Shown here: positions 12,101 to 25,629 of the stretch, piece by piece
Layout: every line of letters starts with the position of its first letter
Numbering within the stretch: the first letter of the stretch is position 1
Assembly (NCBI RefSeq): GCF_014805685.1
Contig: NC_060901.1
Coordinates: 23,740,905-23,804,904 of the forward strand
Source of the DNA: Silurus meridionalis
Lineage: Eukaryota; Chordata; Actinopteri; Siluriformes; Siluridae
Direction: 5' to 3'
Length of the DNA stretch: 64,000 nt
Notes under the pieces: model-generated
Told to the model about the DNA's origin: nothing
The model's input: only the letters and a program-made list of their open reading frames with translations
The model's database searches: none
Program-made: the position numbers and the translations under genes

Positions 12101-15100
12101 TACTTCTTGGGTACCGATTAATGTGAAGGGTTACCAGTTTGATACACACTTCTGAAATAACAAATTTGCTCAATGTACCTTTAATTATATGTTCTTATTA
12201 ATAATTAATGATATTCATCTATATCTAGTCATCTATATTTGAATATTGTCATTTTTTAATCCACACCAATGCAAGTGTGATTTTGTCAGGGAACCGCCTT
12301 CCTCCAAGGCTCTAACTCTCACTCAGACTCTCTCTGCTCTAATCACCTACACCTGTTCCCCATTACAAGGTCCAGATTCCACCTCACTCACGGTCGGGTC
12401 TACTCGTTGCCACGAGAGATCTACCGGACTTCCTACCACTAGTATTCCCCGTACTTCCATGCTCCATGCTGGTGACCCCTGCTTTAATCTATCATATAAC
12501 CATACACCTCAGTATATGGAGATGCGCATCCCTGTTGTGTACATGTGTATTGCTTGGTACGTGTGTTGCTTGTACCTGTGAGGAAGTGATAAGACTGGTG
12601 CATTGTGCTGGTGCTCCCTGTCCCACTGGGATGTGCTGGTGTGTACTGACTGCAGACTCCAAGACTTCCAGTTTCAACTGGAAGGCATGCAATTCACTGA
12701 GCACATTCACACCGGATGAAACCTGGTTCCCACCTGCCGAAACCTTCTTTACACCTGCCGAGACATTTCTCACATCTGATGTAACCTGGTTCACACCCGA
12801 CGAAACCTTAGCACCCTGGAGAACCGTCGTTGATGTCTCCTTCACTGAAGTATCCACGACCACCACCTGCTGGCCGACTAAAAAAACACCCAAATGACAA
12901 TAATGTGTTAGATAAATAATCCTTGACATCCCTTTTCGGTTTACACGTGTGCACAGTCTCAGGCAAACCAGGGTTTCCCACATTACACAAGTGTACTCAC
13001 CATAGGCTGGGAGCTGTGTGATCATCTGATCGTAGTGTTTCTGGGCCCCAGTATACTGGCTCTCGATGGCTCTCTTGTCCTCCTCTCCAAACATCTCAGA
13101 TCCCGAACAGTTCCTCTGGTACTCCTGATAGTGAGACTCTAAGCTATTGATGATGCTGCGGTACTCCTCTGGGCGCATTTGAGCCAGCTGTAAAAGAATG
13201 CAAAAACATTAGGGTGAGTTCTAAAAAAAGTGCTGGGCTGCAACAGTTTGACTTCCCCAATCACAAATAAATATCAAAATTATGTTCAAAAACGACAAAA
13301 CTCATTTTGTAGGGCACCCGGTTGGCATCCACCCAAATTTCATTTCACTCAAGATCATTTTTCCACAGACCGAGACTAGGGGGTTGGGGGCGAGGGGGTG
13401 TCAGAACAAAGGGTTAAGGGCCTTGCTGAGGGGTCTCAAGAGTGGCAGATTGGTGATACAGGGGCTTGAACGCTGACCTTCTGTATCAGTAAGCCAGAGC
13501 CTTGAACCTTTCGGGTAATAATAATAGAATAGAATTCATAATCATTAAAAAATTTTACAAATTAATTTTTACAGTAAAGCGCCGTGAATGCACTGTATGT
13601 ATATGAAAATGTGGGGAGGTGGTAGCCTAGTGGTTAAGGCACTGGACAAAGCTGCTACGGAAAGCTGTCAGGCCGTGGCTGCTCAAAAACACTGCACCCA
13701 AAACAGTTATTTTGATGGAATACGGATCCCATGTATAACGCTGACATACTCATTGCTATGAAGGTTAGCGTTACCATGGTGATTGTGAGGGAGTTGATAC
13801 GGCTGATGTCGTGCAGGCAGTACTGCCAGGAAATGAGGCTCTTTATATTGATGAAGAGCTGGTTCCACACTGACTGAAGAGCCTCGAAATATTGCTCGTT
13901 CCTGCAATGCAAAACACGTACATTAGCATAGCATCGTGCGATAGAGATGCAGATTTTTGTGTCTTTATGGACATACTTGTTAGCCAGGTTGATGGACAAA
14001 GGGTTGGGTGGTGGAACTAGCAAACAGACCGAAGGCACCTCCATATCCAATCCTCCAGGTCCGGTTATAAGCCATTTACTGCGCTCGGTGTTATCCTTCA
14101 GAATGGCTATGTCATCCTTACAGATAACTTTCTGCTCAAAAAGGACAGAAGAAAGGAAATGAGTTCGGAGGACAAAGGAATTCCAGAGTATATACGTGCA
14201 GAAGTGCATTTCTACCTGATCCTGTCTGAAGTCACACAAAGCCTGTACTTTCACAGGGCTGTTACTCTTCTCCTCCGGGTTTCGTGGGCGTAGACTTACG
14301 ATGTTCTTGGATTTATTGACCAGTTGCTGCACCTGTTGTTTGTGCTCCATCAGATAATCCTTCTCTTTCTGTTGACATGTAAACACAACATCAAACATTT
14401 GAGCAGTTATCTTGGGTTGAAATCCGAGGTGTGGTGTGTTTGTGTTTGTGTGTTATACCTCCAGGCTTTTAAGCAGTTCTTGTAAATTCGCCAGAGGAGT
14501 TGATTTGTCACAGGAGAATTTCTTGCGGATGATCTCGTGCTGCTGCTGAAGTCTGCCATATGTTTCGTTTGCTTCTATGAAGAACTGAATATAGATGGGT
14601 TGGGGGTTACTGTACAGTTACTGTTGTAAGTTGTTTTACCATAATATCCACTTACGCTATGTTCAAGTGGGTCCGCCATGATACAGCACACCTAGAGCAC
14701 AGAGGGTTAAGCACCTTGCTTGAGGGTCCAACAGTGGCAACTTGGGTATACCGGGGTTTAAACCCTCAAACTTTCCAACATTTTCTCATATAGTATGTGG
14801 TGTGGCTTTATTAATGCTCAACCCCGAACTAAACAGCATTGGAACACTCGACTTTTTCAGCCATATGTGATTCCCAAATTGCCCCACAAAGTGAAACACA
14901 ATTGTATAGGATGCAGTGGCATGAAATCACTTTGAACCTTCACTTGAACTACAAAACTCAAACCTTTTCCAGCATGACAATGCCCCTGTGCACAAAATCC
15001 AGCTCCAGGAAGATATGCTTCACATCAGTTGGAGTGAAAGATCTCCTGCTATAGAGATCCCATATAGCATCCCAGGCCTCCTCACTTCACCTACATGAGT

Positions 15101-18100
15101 ACTTGACATTGCTAACATCCCTGTGGCTAAATGAGCACAAAATCTAGTGGAACAACTTCCCAGAAGAGTGGAGGTTATTAGAATGGCAAATAGGAAGTAA
15201 ATGTGGAACGGGATGTTCAAAAAACAATGGCGTCTGACAAACGGTTTATGCTCCTTCAAACTCTTTTGTGCTCCTGGTTAAAACCATTAAATGTAATATT
15301 GTATTCTTATATTACAATGTTATATTTGTTAAGTAAGTAGCATAAACCGTTTGACGCCATTCTGTGTCATCAACGATAATACAATTATGTACAGAATCTT
15401 TGGTGGGTATTTTGGGAAAACGTCATGTTTCCCATTGTGGGTGTGACATTTTTTAAAGGCAAAATAATTAGTGTATTGAATTGAATAAAAGAGTGCTGTA
15501 GTCAGGGAAATTTGGTAATTCAGGCTGATAGATATGGCAGATGGTCCTTTTGACTGTGTAGCAATGCACAGCTTGAACCACATAGAGTTCGCCGATGGTG
15601 GATCTCATCAGCAAGAACGACGAGTCAGCATACAGAGAGGAGGTGCAACAACTAACAGCCTGGTGCAGAGCCAACAACCTGTCTCTGAACGTTGACAAAA
15701 CTTGAAATAGTTGTTGACTTTAGGAAAGCACAAAGGGGCCATTCTCCAACCGAACATTGATGGATCCTCCGCGGAGATCATCAAGAGCACCAAATTCCTT
15801 GGTGTTTATCTGGCGGAGAACTTTACCTGGTTACTCAACAACAGCTCAAATCACCAAGGAAGCCCAGCAGCATCTCTACTTCTTGAGGAACGTTGAGGAA
15901 ATCCCATCTCCCTCCCCCCCATTCCAACCATGTACTACAGAGGGACCATTCTGGAGACTTTATATGCTACTGGAATATTCCTAGCTGGGGAACCATCAAA
16001 TGTTATTTATATCATGTAATATCAAAGTCATATAAAAGCCCCTGTGTACTAACAAAGCCAGCAAAATCATCATTCTGTAAGTGTGTTGTTTAAAAGTAGG
16101 GGTGTACGATGTACAATATCTACATAAACAGGGAATGAGGGATTATTGGATACACACTGTTTAATACGAAAATTATAAGATCTTGCTAAATGTTGATTAT
16201 TTGCATTTCTGGTGCAAACATGGCTCGTGTGTTACCTGGCTGTACGCTGAATTCTCTTTTAGATGTACGTGAATGCATTTGGTGATTTGGAGGAGCCAGC
16301 TCCACTGGGTCTGAAGAGTCTCCATGTATGCCTAGGGGAATACAAGAGCTGAATTGCTAGGACATGCATCCATGAGTAATAATAATAACCCTGATTGTAT
16401 GGATGGAAATCACAATAGACTTTTATGAAATATAGCAAATAGCATTTGTAAATCATCTTTGGGAAAGATTTACCAAATATGCAACATTTCATAGACCTGA
16501 TTTGATTTCTTTTTTTAATCAAAATTTTAGATGGAAACAAAAATCACTCCATATACAGTACAGACCAAAAGTTTGGACACACCTTCTCATTCAAAGAGTT
16601 TTCTTTATTTTCATGACTATGAAAATTGTAGAGTCACACTGAAGGCATCAAGGGCTATTTGACCAAGAAGGAGAGTGATGGGGTGCTGCGCCAGATGACC
16701 TGGCCTCCACAGTCACCGGACCTGAACCCAATCGAGATGGTTTAGGGGTGAGCTGGACCGCAGAGTGAAGGCAAAAGGGCCAACAAGTGCCAAGCATCTC
16801 TTGGGGAACTCCTTCAAGACTGTTGGAAGACCATTTCAGGTGACTACCTCTTTAAGCTCATCAAGAGAATGCCAAGAGTGTGCAAAGCAGTAATCAAAGC
16901 AAAAGGTGGCTACTTTGAAGAAACTAGAATATGACATTTTTCAGTTGTTTCACACTTTTTTGTTATGTATATAATTCCATATATAATTCCACATGTGTTA
17001 ATTCATAATTTTGATACCTTCAGTGTGAATCTACAATTTTCATAGTCTACAATTTTCATAGAAAATAAAGAAAACTCTTTGAATGAGAAGGTGTGTCCAA
17101 ACTTTTGGTCTGTACGTATGTATACGTCATTTTTTTCTTCTATTTTTTTGTCAGTATTTCTGATGCCCATATGTGCTGTAAATATAAATGCAATGCAAAG
17201 TATTCACAGCGCTTCACTTATGTTACAGAATTGGAGCTTGAGAGGTTCTGCAAAGAAGAAATGGGAGAAACTGCCCAAAAATATGTGTCAAGCTTGTAAC
17301 ATCAAACGAAAAAAAGACTTGAGGTTGTAATCGGTGCCAAAGAAGCTTCAACAAAGAATTGAGCAAAGGTTGTGAATGTAATGTGTGATTTTCTTTCTTT
17401 TTTTATATTTTTAACAAGTTTACAAATATTTCAAACAAAATTCTTTCACATTGTCGTTATGGAATATTGTTTTTTATAGAATTTTGAGGAAAATAATGTA
17501 TTGCAGGCCTTAACTGAAGCGCTGTGAAAACTTTCCGGATGCACTGTATATATGGCCATATACTGACTAATGTGTAACTGATTGGTTTCTTTTTCATGGA
17601 AAAAAAGTAAAAAAAAAAATGAAAACAGGAACTTATATCAGGCACTTACCTCAATTTTGTCCGATGCAGGATGATTGCTTACCAGAAGGTTGTCCACTTT
17701 CACTTTCAGTTTATTCAAATATTTCTCTTTCTCCTCCAAATCACTCATTAACCTCTGATTGGGAAAAAAAATGCAACCGGAAATTCATGTTCGTGTTTTA
17801 TTTTTTAAACCCTGGGTGTGTTTTGCTGCGGGTGTGTGTTTACGCTCGTACCGAGTAACTCTCCTGTTTCTTGGGAATGTAGGTGTCAATATTTTTGTTG
17901 CCCCAGTCAAACATGAGTTCCTCCTCTTCTCGATCATTTACCCACATGATCTCTCGAGTGATCTCATCGATGATGTTCTGAAGCTCGTTTAACTGTGAGC
18001 CTCGTTCGAACGACATTTTCTGTGAAATATGGAGAGAAAAGATATTTTCTGGGCATCCAAAAGCCTGAAAAGTATTTTATCTTCCAGAGAAAATCCAGCC

Positions 18101-21100
18101 TTCAAGCCTTCTTGGATGACACCAATTAGCTCTATTTGTAAAAAAGTAATTGCCTTCGTAGAGGCGATTAAGGACAATTACTGCCTTTGTAGAGACGAGC
18201 CTAGACTCACCCATGCTATCATTTAAATAAAAACCTTTCCAGCAAAGCAACATGGATTCGGGTTACAAAACCATTTCTAAGGTTTTGACATCCCAGTAAA
18301 AGACAGTGAGATCCATTATCTCAAAAAGGAAAAAGAAAAGGAAACTTGGAACATGTTCATACACCAAAATTCCTCCCAGAGCACATTAATGCTTCACCAG
18401 GAAGTCACAAAAGAACCCATCTCTGGAAGTGCAAGGCCTTGCACGATTCAGATAAGGAATGCATTCACAGCTAACCAAGAAGAACATAAAGGCTCATGTG
18501 GCACTTTCTAACACAACCCTGATCATCGACCAAGCATTTCTGTGAAGTCGAAATTCGAACATTTTCAAACCTTGTGAAAAAAGCAGATACAGCATACCGT
18601 AATAAAAACACTAAACAAACTGTAGAAACATGGTGGTGGTAGTGTGACGATGTGGGGACGCTTTCCTTTAGCATTACACCTCTCTAGCTTCAGATTTCAA
18701 GCAAAATTAACACAATTATTGTATGACAACAAAACAGCGCAAATTCAATCACAGATTGGCTGAAAAGAACTACAATTTTCAGATTTAGGCATGGCCTAGT
18801 CCTGGTGTGAATGCTAGGATAATACGCAATTGAAGCAATTCTGCAAATAGGTTATAAAGTTCAGGAAGGCAAGTTCTTTTTCACAAGGATTGTTGCGTAA
18901 CCATTTCCCCTTCAATAAATGAAACAATCATTTACAAACTGTTGAGTTTCCCCATGTTCTCCTTGGCTTACGTTACATTTTGGATAAGAATCTGAAACCG
19001 TTGACTATGTGAAGGATATAAGCAAGTACGTACGGTATGACCTGTAATTTGTGCTGATGGAGGAGTGTTAGCTAGACAACTTAGTGTTGCTAAAATTTCT
19101 TGAATCATGAAGCGCCCTACCTGAAGGCTGTCCCATTCCTGCTCCAGCAAATGCAGGCCAGCCTTGTCTCTTCTATCTCTCTGGAACGGGACAAAAGCAT
19201 TTATGTCTTTATTGCACTTTTTTATTCACAATTTATGACAATTGATAACCTAAAAGGTTTATATTTATAGCTCTTGGGTGTGTATCTGTGTAAGCTAGAT
19301 AGTGAACATTTGTTCAGGGTCTACTCATACTGGTAATGTAACGCCAGAATGCAACAAGAAGTCCTTCATTTTCAATATGAGCCGATATATTTATATATAT
19401 AATATTTATGCAGTTTCAAAAAAATTGTCTGATGTACTTGATTTTATACTCATTAATAATACTTGCATTAGTAACTGGATGCATTGATGCATTGCATAAG
19501 TACAGAATGCCGATGCATACCCTAAGTTGTGTGTGTGGGGTGTGTGTGTGAGAGAGTGAGTGTATGTGCGTGTGCACTAAACTTACTAGTTCCTCTTTGG
19601 CTCGTTCCACTTCCACACTCCTCTGGATAGAGCTGTGAAATCTGTTGTGATTTATGATCTGCTGATCTATAGATGCCGGCTCCTCTCCCCACGACGAAGT
19701 CTCAATCAGGCGCTAGAAAACACGCGTGTTAGAAAGCATGAAGGAACTAATTTGTCTTTAATATTCCAAAACATTCAATGTCTGTATGAATAATTAATGG
19801 TCATTTTTGCATAATAATTAATAATACATTTTTAAAATCAGTCAATTTGACTGTGATGGTAGAAGTGGAGTCACGCTTTGTGCCGTGTTCCATTTTTGTT
19901 TTATGCAACAAAATTAGACAAGAAGTGGACAGTGAATGAGTGGAAGAAAGTTCTGTGGACAGATGTGTCCTGACATTTTTGTCTCTAAAAGAAAGACTTG
20001 TGTAAGACAAAGAACGGGAGAGAAGATGTAAGCAGACTCCCTCACCCTCACAGACAAACATGGAGGTGGAAGCTTAATGGTTTGGGGTTGTTTTGGAGCT
20101 GAGAAGGATGGAGACTTATTCTAGGTGAAAGGAAAACGGAACCAACACTCTTACTTTTGACAGGCACTGGACACGCCATCGTTCTCTTGGACTCTTCTTA
20201 CTATTACTTGTGCTTGTTTTAAACTAGAAAAACAAGCCGATGAAAGAAAACTGTGCCATAGTAGTTGTTCAAATAATTGTGAAGCCAGTCGTAAATCTCA
20301 GAGTCTCAGAACGAGATGAGTCATGTGACTGGGCAATAACTCTCTTTTAAAAGGAGGGAGGGGCGGATTTATTGCATGTGCCCGAAGAAAAGCTCTTTCT
20401 CTCAACTCTTCTGTTTACTTCTCTGTAATGCAAATGCTCCAGTTCCTTTTTTTGTAACTAAGACCAAGAACATTTTCACTTAACTTTCAGACTGAGTTTG
20501 AAACCCTGTGGACTGGATACATGCGGTACAAGGGGGTGGGTGTATTATTTGCCTATTATGTTTCTCATGCTTGTCTCTGCTCTGGGAACATTCGCACAGT
20601 AGAAGCAGTGTCTTGAAGAAAGACTTTAGTGCACTGTTGATAGTCAATTCCTGGATTTACAGTCAAACTGGTTGGCAGTGTGCCAACATGGGCTTGAATA
20701 CAGACCCCTCCCCACATACACACACTTTAATCTGTAGATTTTTTTCATCCGTTTAGTAAAGAATGTTTTGCATCTCCAATATAACCCTTCAAGACAAAGG
20801 GGTGAAAAGTACTTTTTCTTTGTACCTTCTATCCCAGTCCATCTTAGAATATACAGTACAGACCAAAAGTTTGGACACACCTTCTCATTCAAAGAGTTTT
20901 CTTTATTTTCATGACTATGAAAATTGTAGAGTCACACTGAAGGCATCAAGGGCTATTTGACCAAGAAGGAGAGTGATGGGGTGCTGCGCCAGATGACCTG
21001 GCCTCCACAGTCACCGGACCTGAACCCAATCGAGATGGTTTAGGGGTGAGCTGGACCGCAGAGTGAAGGCAAAAGGGCCAACAAGTGCCAAGCATCTCTC

Positions 21101-23445
21101 GGGGAACTCCTTCAAGACTGTTGGAAGACCATTTCAGATGACTAGATCTTGAAGCTCATCAAGAGAATGCCAAGAGTGTGCAAAGCAGTAATCAAAGCAA
21201 AAGGTGGCTACTTTGAAGAACCTAGAATATGACATTTTTCAGTTGTTTCACACTTTTTTATTATGTATATAATTCCATATATAATTCCACATGTGTTAAT
21301 TCATAGTTTTGATGCCTTCAGTGTGAATCTACAATTTTCATAGTCATGAAAATAAAGAAAACTCTTTGAATGAGAAGGTGTGTCCAAACTTTTGGTCTGT
21401 ACTGTATATGAAACCATGGTAATAATGATTACCTTCTGCTGCGCAATCCAGGCAAGAGCATGTTGGAAGTTTCTCTCCGTTTCATCCCAGCTGCCTCTGC
21501 TGCTTCGGCTCGTCCTCTGCATAGAGCCGCCCAGAGCCATATGTACTGCTCTTAGCTGCTCTGTGCACTCTTCCACACTGGGAAACAAAACACAATCAAA
21601 CACGGCTGTGCTCCTCTTCTAGACTATTCTATATATGAGTATTTAGGCATCGAATGCTCGCTATGGCAACGACAATTCAAAAACATTCCTGACCGTTTTT
21701 TTTTTTTTATCACAAATTTCATTAGAATTCAATCCAATCCAGTTAAAAGAACCAGTACATTAAAAACGAATGCAAAAGCAGCCATTTCGGACGCCACAAA
21801 CGATCTCGGTTTCATTGTTGTTCAGGGAAAGTTCCTCCTATTCCACTCTATGAATCAGGTTACACAGACGATTCCAAGAGGCCCAATCAAATTTCCCCCC
21901 GCAGGAGCTCTCACCACCAGGTTTGGTTGCGGGCTTTTTTACGATTAGAGGTGCGAGGTTGTTTTCCAGTAGATCACCGTGTCTAAACACAAGCGCTTGG
22001 CTTCGAGCCCAGAACAAGTCATGTGTACCGAGATCGCAATTTTTCCTCTCGCTGTGAAATGTACCGTGACAATTAAAAATGGAGGATAAAACTAAATTGA
22101 TATGATGATACGAGTCTAGCGTATTGTCAAATCATCCATTATCCAAATCAAATCCATTATTTTTATCATTTCCAAAAGAATTGATTGCATGTTTAGCTAA
22201 GATTGACTTAAGAGGTAATCAGGATTCAAATCTACCCTTTGATGTTGTCCTTTATCTCTTCCTCCAGATTGGTGTTTGGGTTCAGTGAAGGTTTCGTTTT
22301 ACCAGTCAACACACTGCAGCCGCCCACATCAGATTCAAAACGCTAATGCTTTCCTACAGAGCCCAAAACAAACCAGCAACCTTCTACCTGACCCCGGCGG
22401 CTGCCTGTCAGAGTTGCTTCGTACTGTTGTGTCTTTTTGCAGCCGTCTCTGGCATATTGGCATTTTATCTTATCTTACCTCTTAGCACTAATCATACCCC
22501 CACACTGCACCAACTACACTCCCTACAATCTTCAACCACCATCACTCAGGGTATACAGACGACATGATTCCAGACTCTTCTTTGTTCTGGCACGGAGGTG
22601 AGGCAATGAGCTTCTACTTGATGTCCAAACAAAGTCTATAACAGTCCCTGAACGATGTCTGAAGACCACTGTCATAACTTAGCAGCTCTATAAATACACA
22701 CACATATTCGAGGGCTGTTCAAACAAAACTGGAGTTTGTAAAATAAGAGAAAACATTTCAAGGTGTGGAAACTGTGATTAACGGTCTCTGGACAGGCCCG
22801 TGACATGTGCGCCACCTATCAGTCATAGGACACACTAGCCACTTACAACTGCGCGTTGTACCGAAACACTAGCATCAATTTTTATACCTGTACAATTAAA
22901 AAGTCCCGGAACGATGGGCAAATACAGCAATCCCCCGATTTACTGCGGTTCGAATCTGGCACCCCTTATGGTTTATCGTGGAATTGCATTTGCCACATAA
23001 CTAATTTGTTTGGTGATTTCCCCGGTCTCTCGCGGAGAGCACGATAGAGCAAAAGACTTATAGGGAATTGTTTTTATTCATGAGAAAACATTACTGTATT
23101 CTTGCAAATGTTTTCTGTGTGTGTTTAAAGTGTGTGGGAGGATGATTTATGGCTTGATGATTGATAGTTTTTTCGCTGCCGGTTTTGGAATGTAACCACC
23201 GCAATAAACGTGGGGTTACTGTACTGTATTTATATAAAAATATATATGAATAAGTATATATCATTGCACTCTATTTTCTCTCCATTAAAATGTATTAGAA
23301 TTATCACTAGACTTGAACGATTGTATTGATATATTTATTGATAGAGACTACAGGTGCTATAAATAGATGTCCTCAGTATAAGCACAATTATATCCTCGAA
23401 TTATAAACTCAAACTTCCTCATAATGAAACATAAATAGCATCATT

Positions 23446-23479
<34 letters not shown>

Positions 23480-23880
23480 CAGTTTACTCTTGTCTCAGTT
23501 CAGGCTGCATTTCAAGGCCTGTTTCAGCTACTATTACAGGTGTTATCTGAACAATGCGTTGTGAAAACAAAGACAAGCGTGTTAGAGAGTATTCACAGTG
23601 CAGGCTGCTGTCTACTTGATCTGTTCCAGGTGTGAGAGCTACCTTTTTTTTTTTTTTTTTTGCATTCTGGAAATGCTTGGTGCATGCTTTAGCAAAGTCT
23701 CTTTGATTTCTTTACACGCTGGAAACATTCCATTTTCTCACGATTATAATGTTCGACTAGCAGCAGTTTTCTGGATCTTTTGAAGACCTTTAACAGCGCT
23801 GACATTTGCCCAAATTTGCCAAAGGCGGGTTACGTATGAGACTATATAATGTAACACTATGTTCTAGCAAAGAGGCCAGG

Positions 23881-23969
<89 letters not shown>

Positions 23970-25545
23970 TATGTATATGTGTGTTTGAGTGGCATTGGTT
24001 GTGAATGCATTCGTGTCTCTGTTTTATTTGCGTGTACGCATATCTCACGTCATTAGAATGCTCTCGTTGGGCTGGCCCATGTTCCTAAGATCCACAGCGA
24101 GAACTTTGAGCTGCTCTATAGAGTCTCTGGCAGACATCATGCAATGCTCTGCTTCTGCTGCAGCTCTCACTCTATCGGTGTCCTGCAACGGCAAACACGA
24201 CCCCTCAGAACACAGCATTCCAGGCATACCGCACCACACACACCAAAAAAACAATGCAAGAAAAAAAAACCCCACACGGGAACATGAACTCACTGTTTGT
24301 AAAATGAACTCTGCTTTATGAAGGAGCGCTTGGCATTGGCTTTGCAGATTGGAAGCTCGCTGATGGATGACAACGTGAAGAGGAGGGCTGGAGTTGAGAA
24401 AAAGTTAATAAAAGTTAGCTTTATTGCTGGAGCGTGATTAGAGAAGCTTGCACAAACATGCGTGTACTGCTTAATGTGTGCAAATTCCTGAACTCAGGTT
24501 CATTTTGATTTTTCCATAGAATATGAACTCATATGACAGGCTTTAGGGACTTACGGACAAACATTGACAGAAAGCTAAGACCTTTGATTCGGCTCACCAT
24601 GACATATACGAGAAGACGGAAAAAAGTGAGAAAAACGTTGACACAGGTCTTTATTTTTAATTCAATCTGATGAACGTGAACCAAAGTCTAAACCAAAACT
24701 CTCAAGTACATATACTGACTTTCTGTCTCTTATATTTTACATACGGCTGTATTGTATTATTGTTTAAATATATCTGTAATAGGAATTTCACTCTATTGTA
24801 CTATAAATTGGACCGCTTCGATGTTATAATTTTACTAAAACACTTGAAGATGAGTTATGCTGAACAAAAAAATCCTTTTTCATATATTTATTTCTCAATA
24901 ACAGGAACCATGACAACTATAACTTTAATGTAACGCACTCTGGTGTAACGTTAACATTTATTTTCGGCCCACGACGCTCGATCAACTTCGCCTTTTATAA
25001 GAAAAAGTATTCGGTATCCATGAAAAATATATAAAGAAATAAAAAAGTAAAAAAAAAACCCCAAAAAAACACACACAATCAGGATAATTACTGTAAAACT
25101 AAAGCAAGTCGAATGTGAAAGTATGCATGTGGACTTCAATCCGAAAATATCTTTTGCGTAATAAGTCAAACTTCCTCCTCTCGAAAGGGACAAGATTCGC
25201 CTCCCACCTCCATTGTTGTGGTTTACAGGAACTGCTGAGGGGCCAAACAACACTAGAGACAAAGGAATGTGCACTCTTTTTTTTTTTTTCCCCCCCAAAG
25301 TCAAATATCTGCAGAGATTATTTCCGGTCTATAGCACCAGAAACCATGGCCAGCTTGTATGGATGTAAATTCGGTGTGGGTGTGTGTGTGTGTATGTGTG
25401 TGTGTGTGTGTGTATCTATCTATCTATCTATCTATCTATACACACACACACACAAAATATACACATATATAAATAAATATGTATATGTATAAGTGTATAC
25501 GTGTGTGTGTGTGTGTGTGTGTGTATACACATACATACATACATA

Positions 25546-25629
<84 letters not shown>

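Noticed and set aside
23806..24048. Tyr-Ile repeat ORFs
   Set aside because: Translation of a (TA)n microsatellite.
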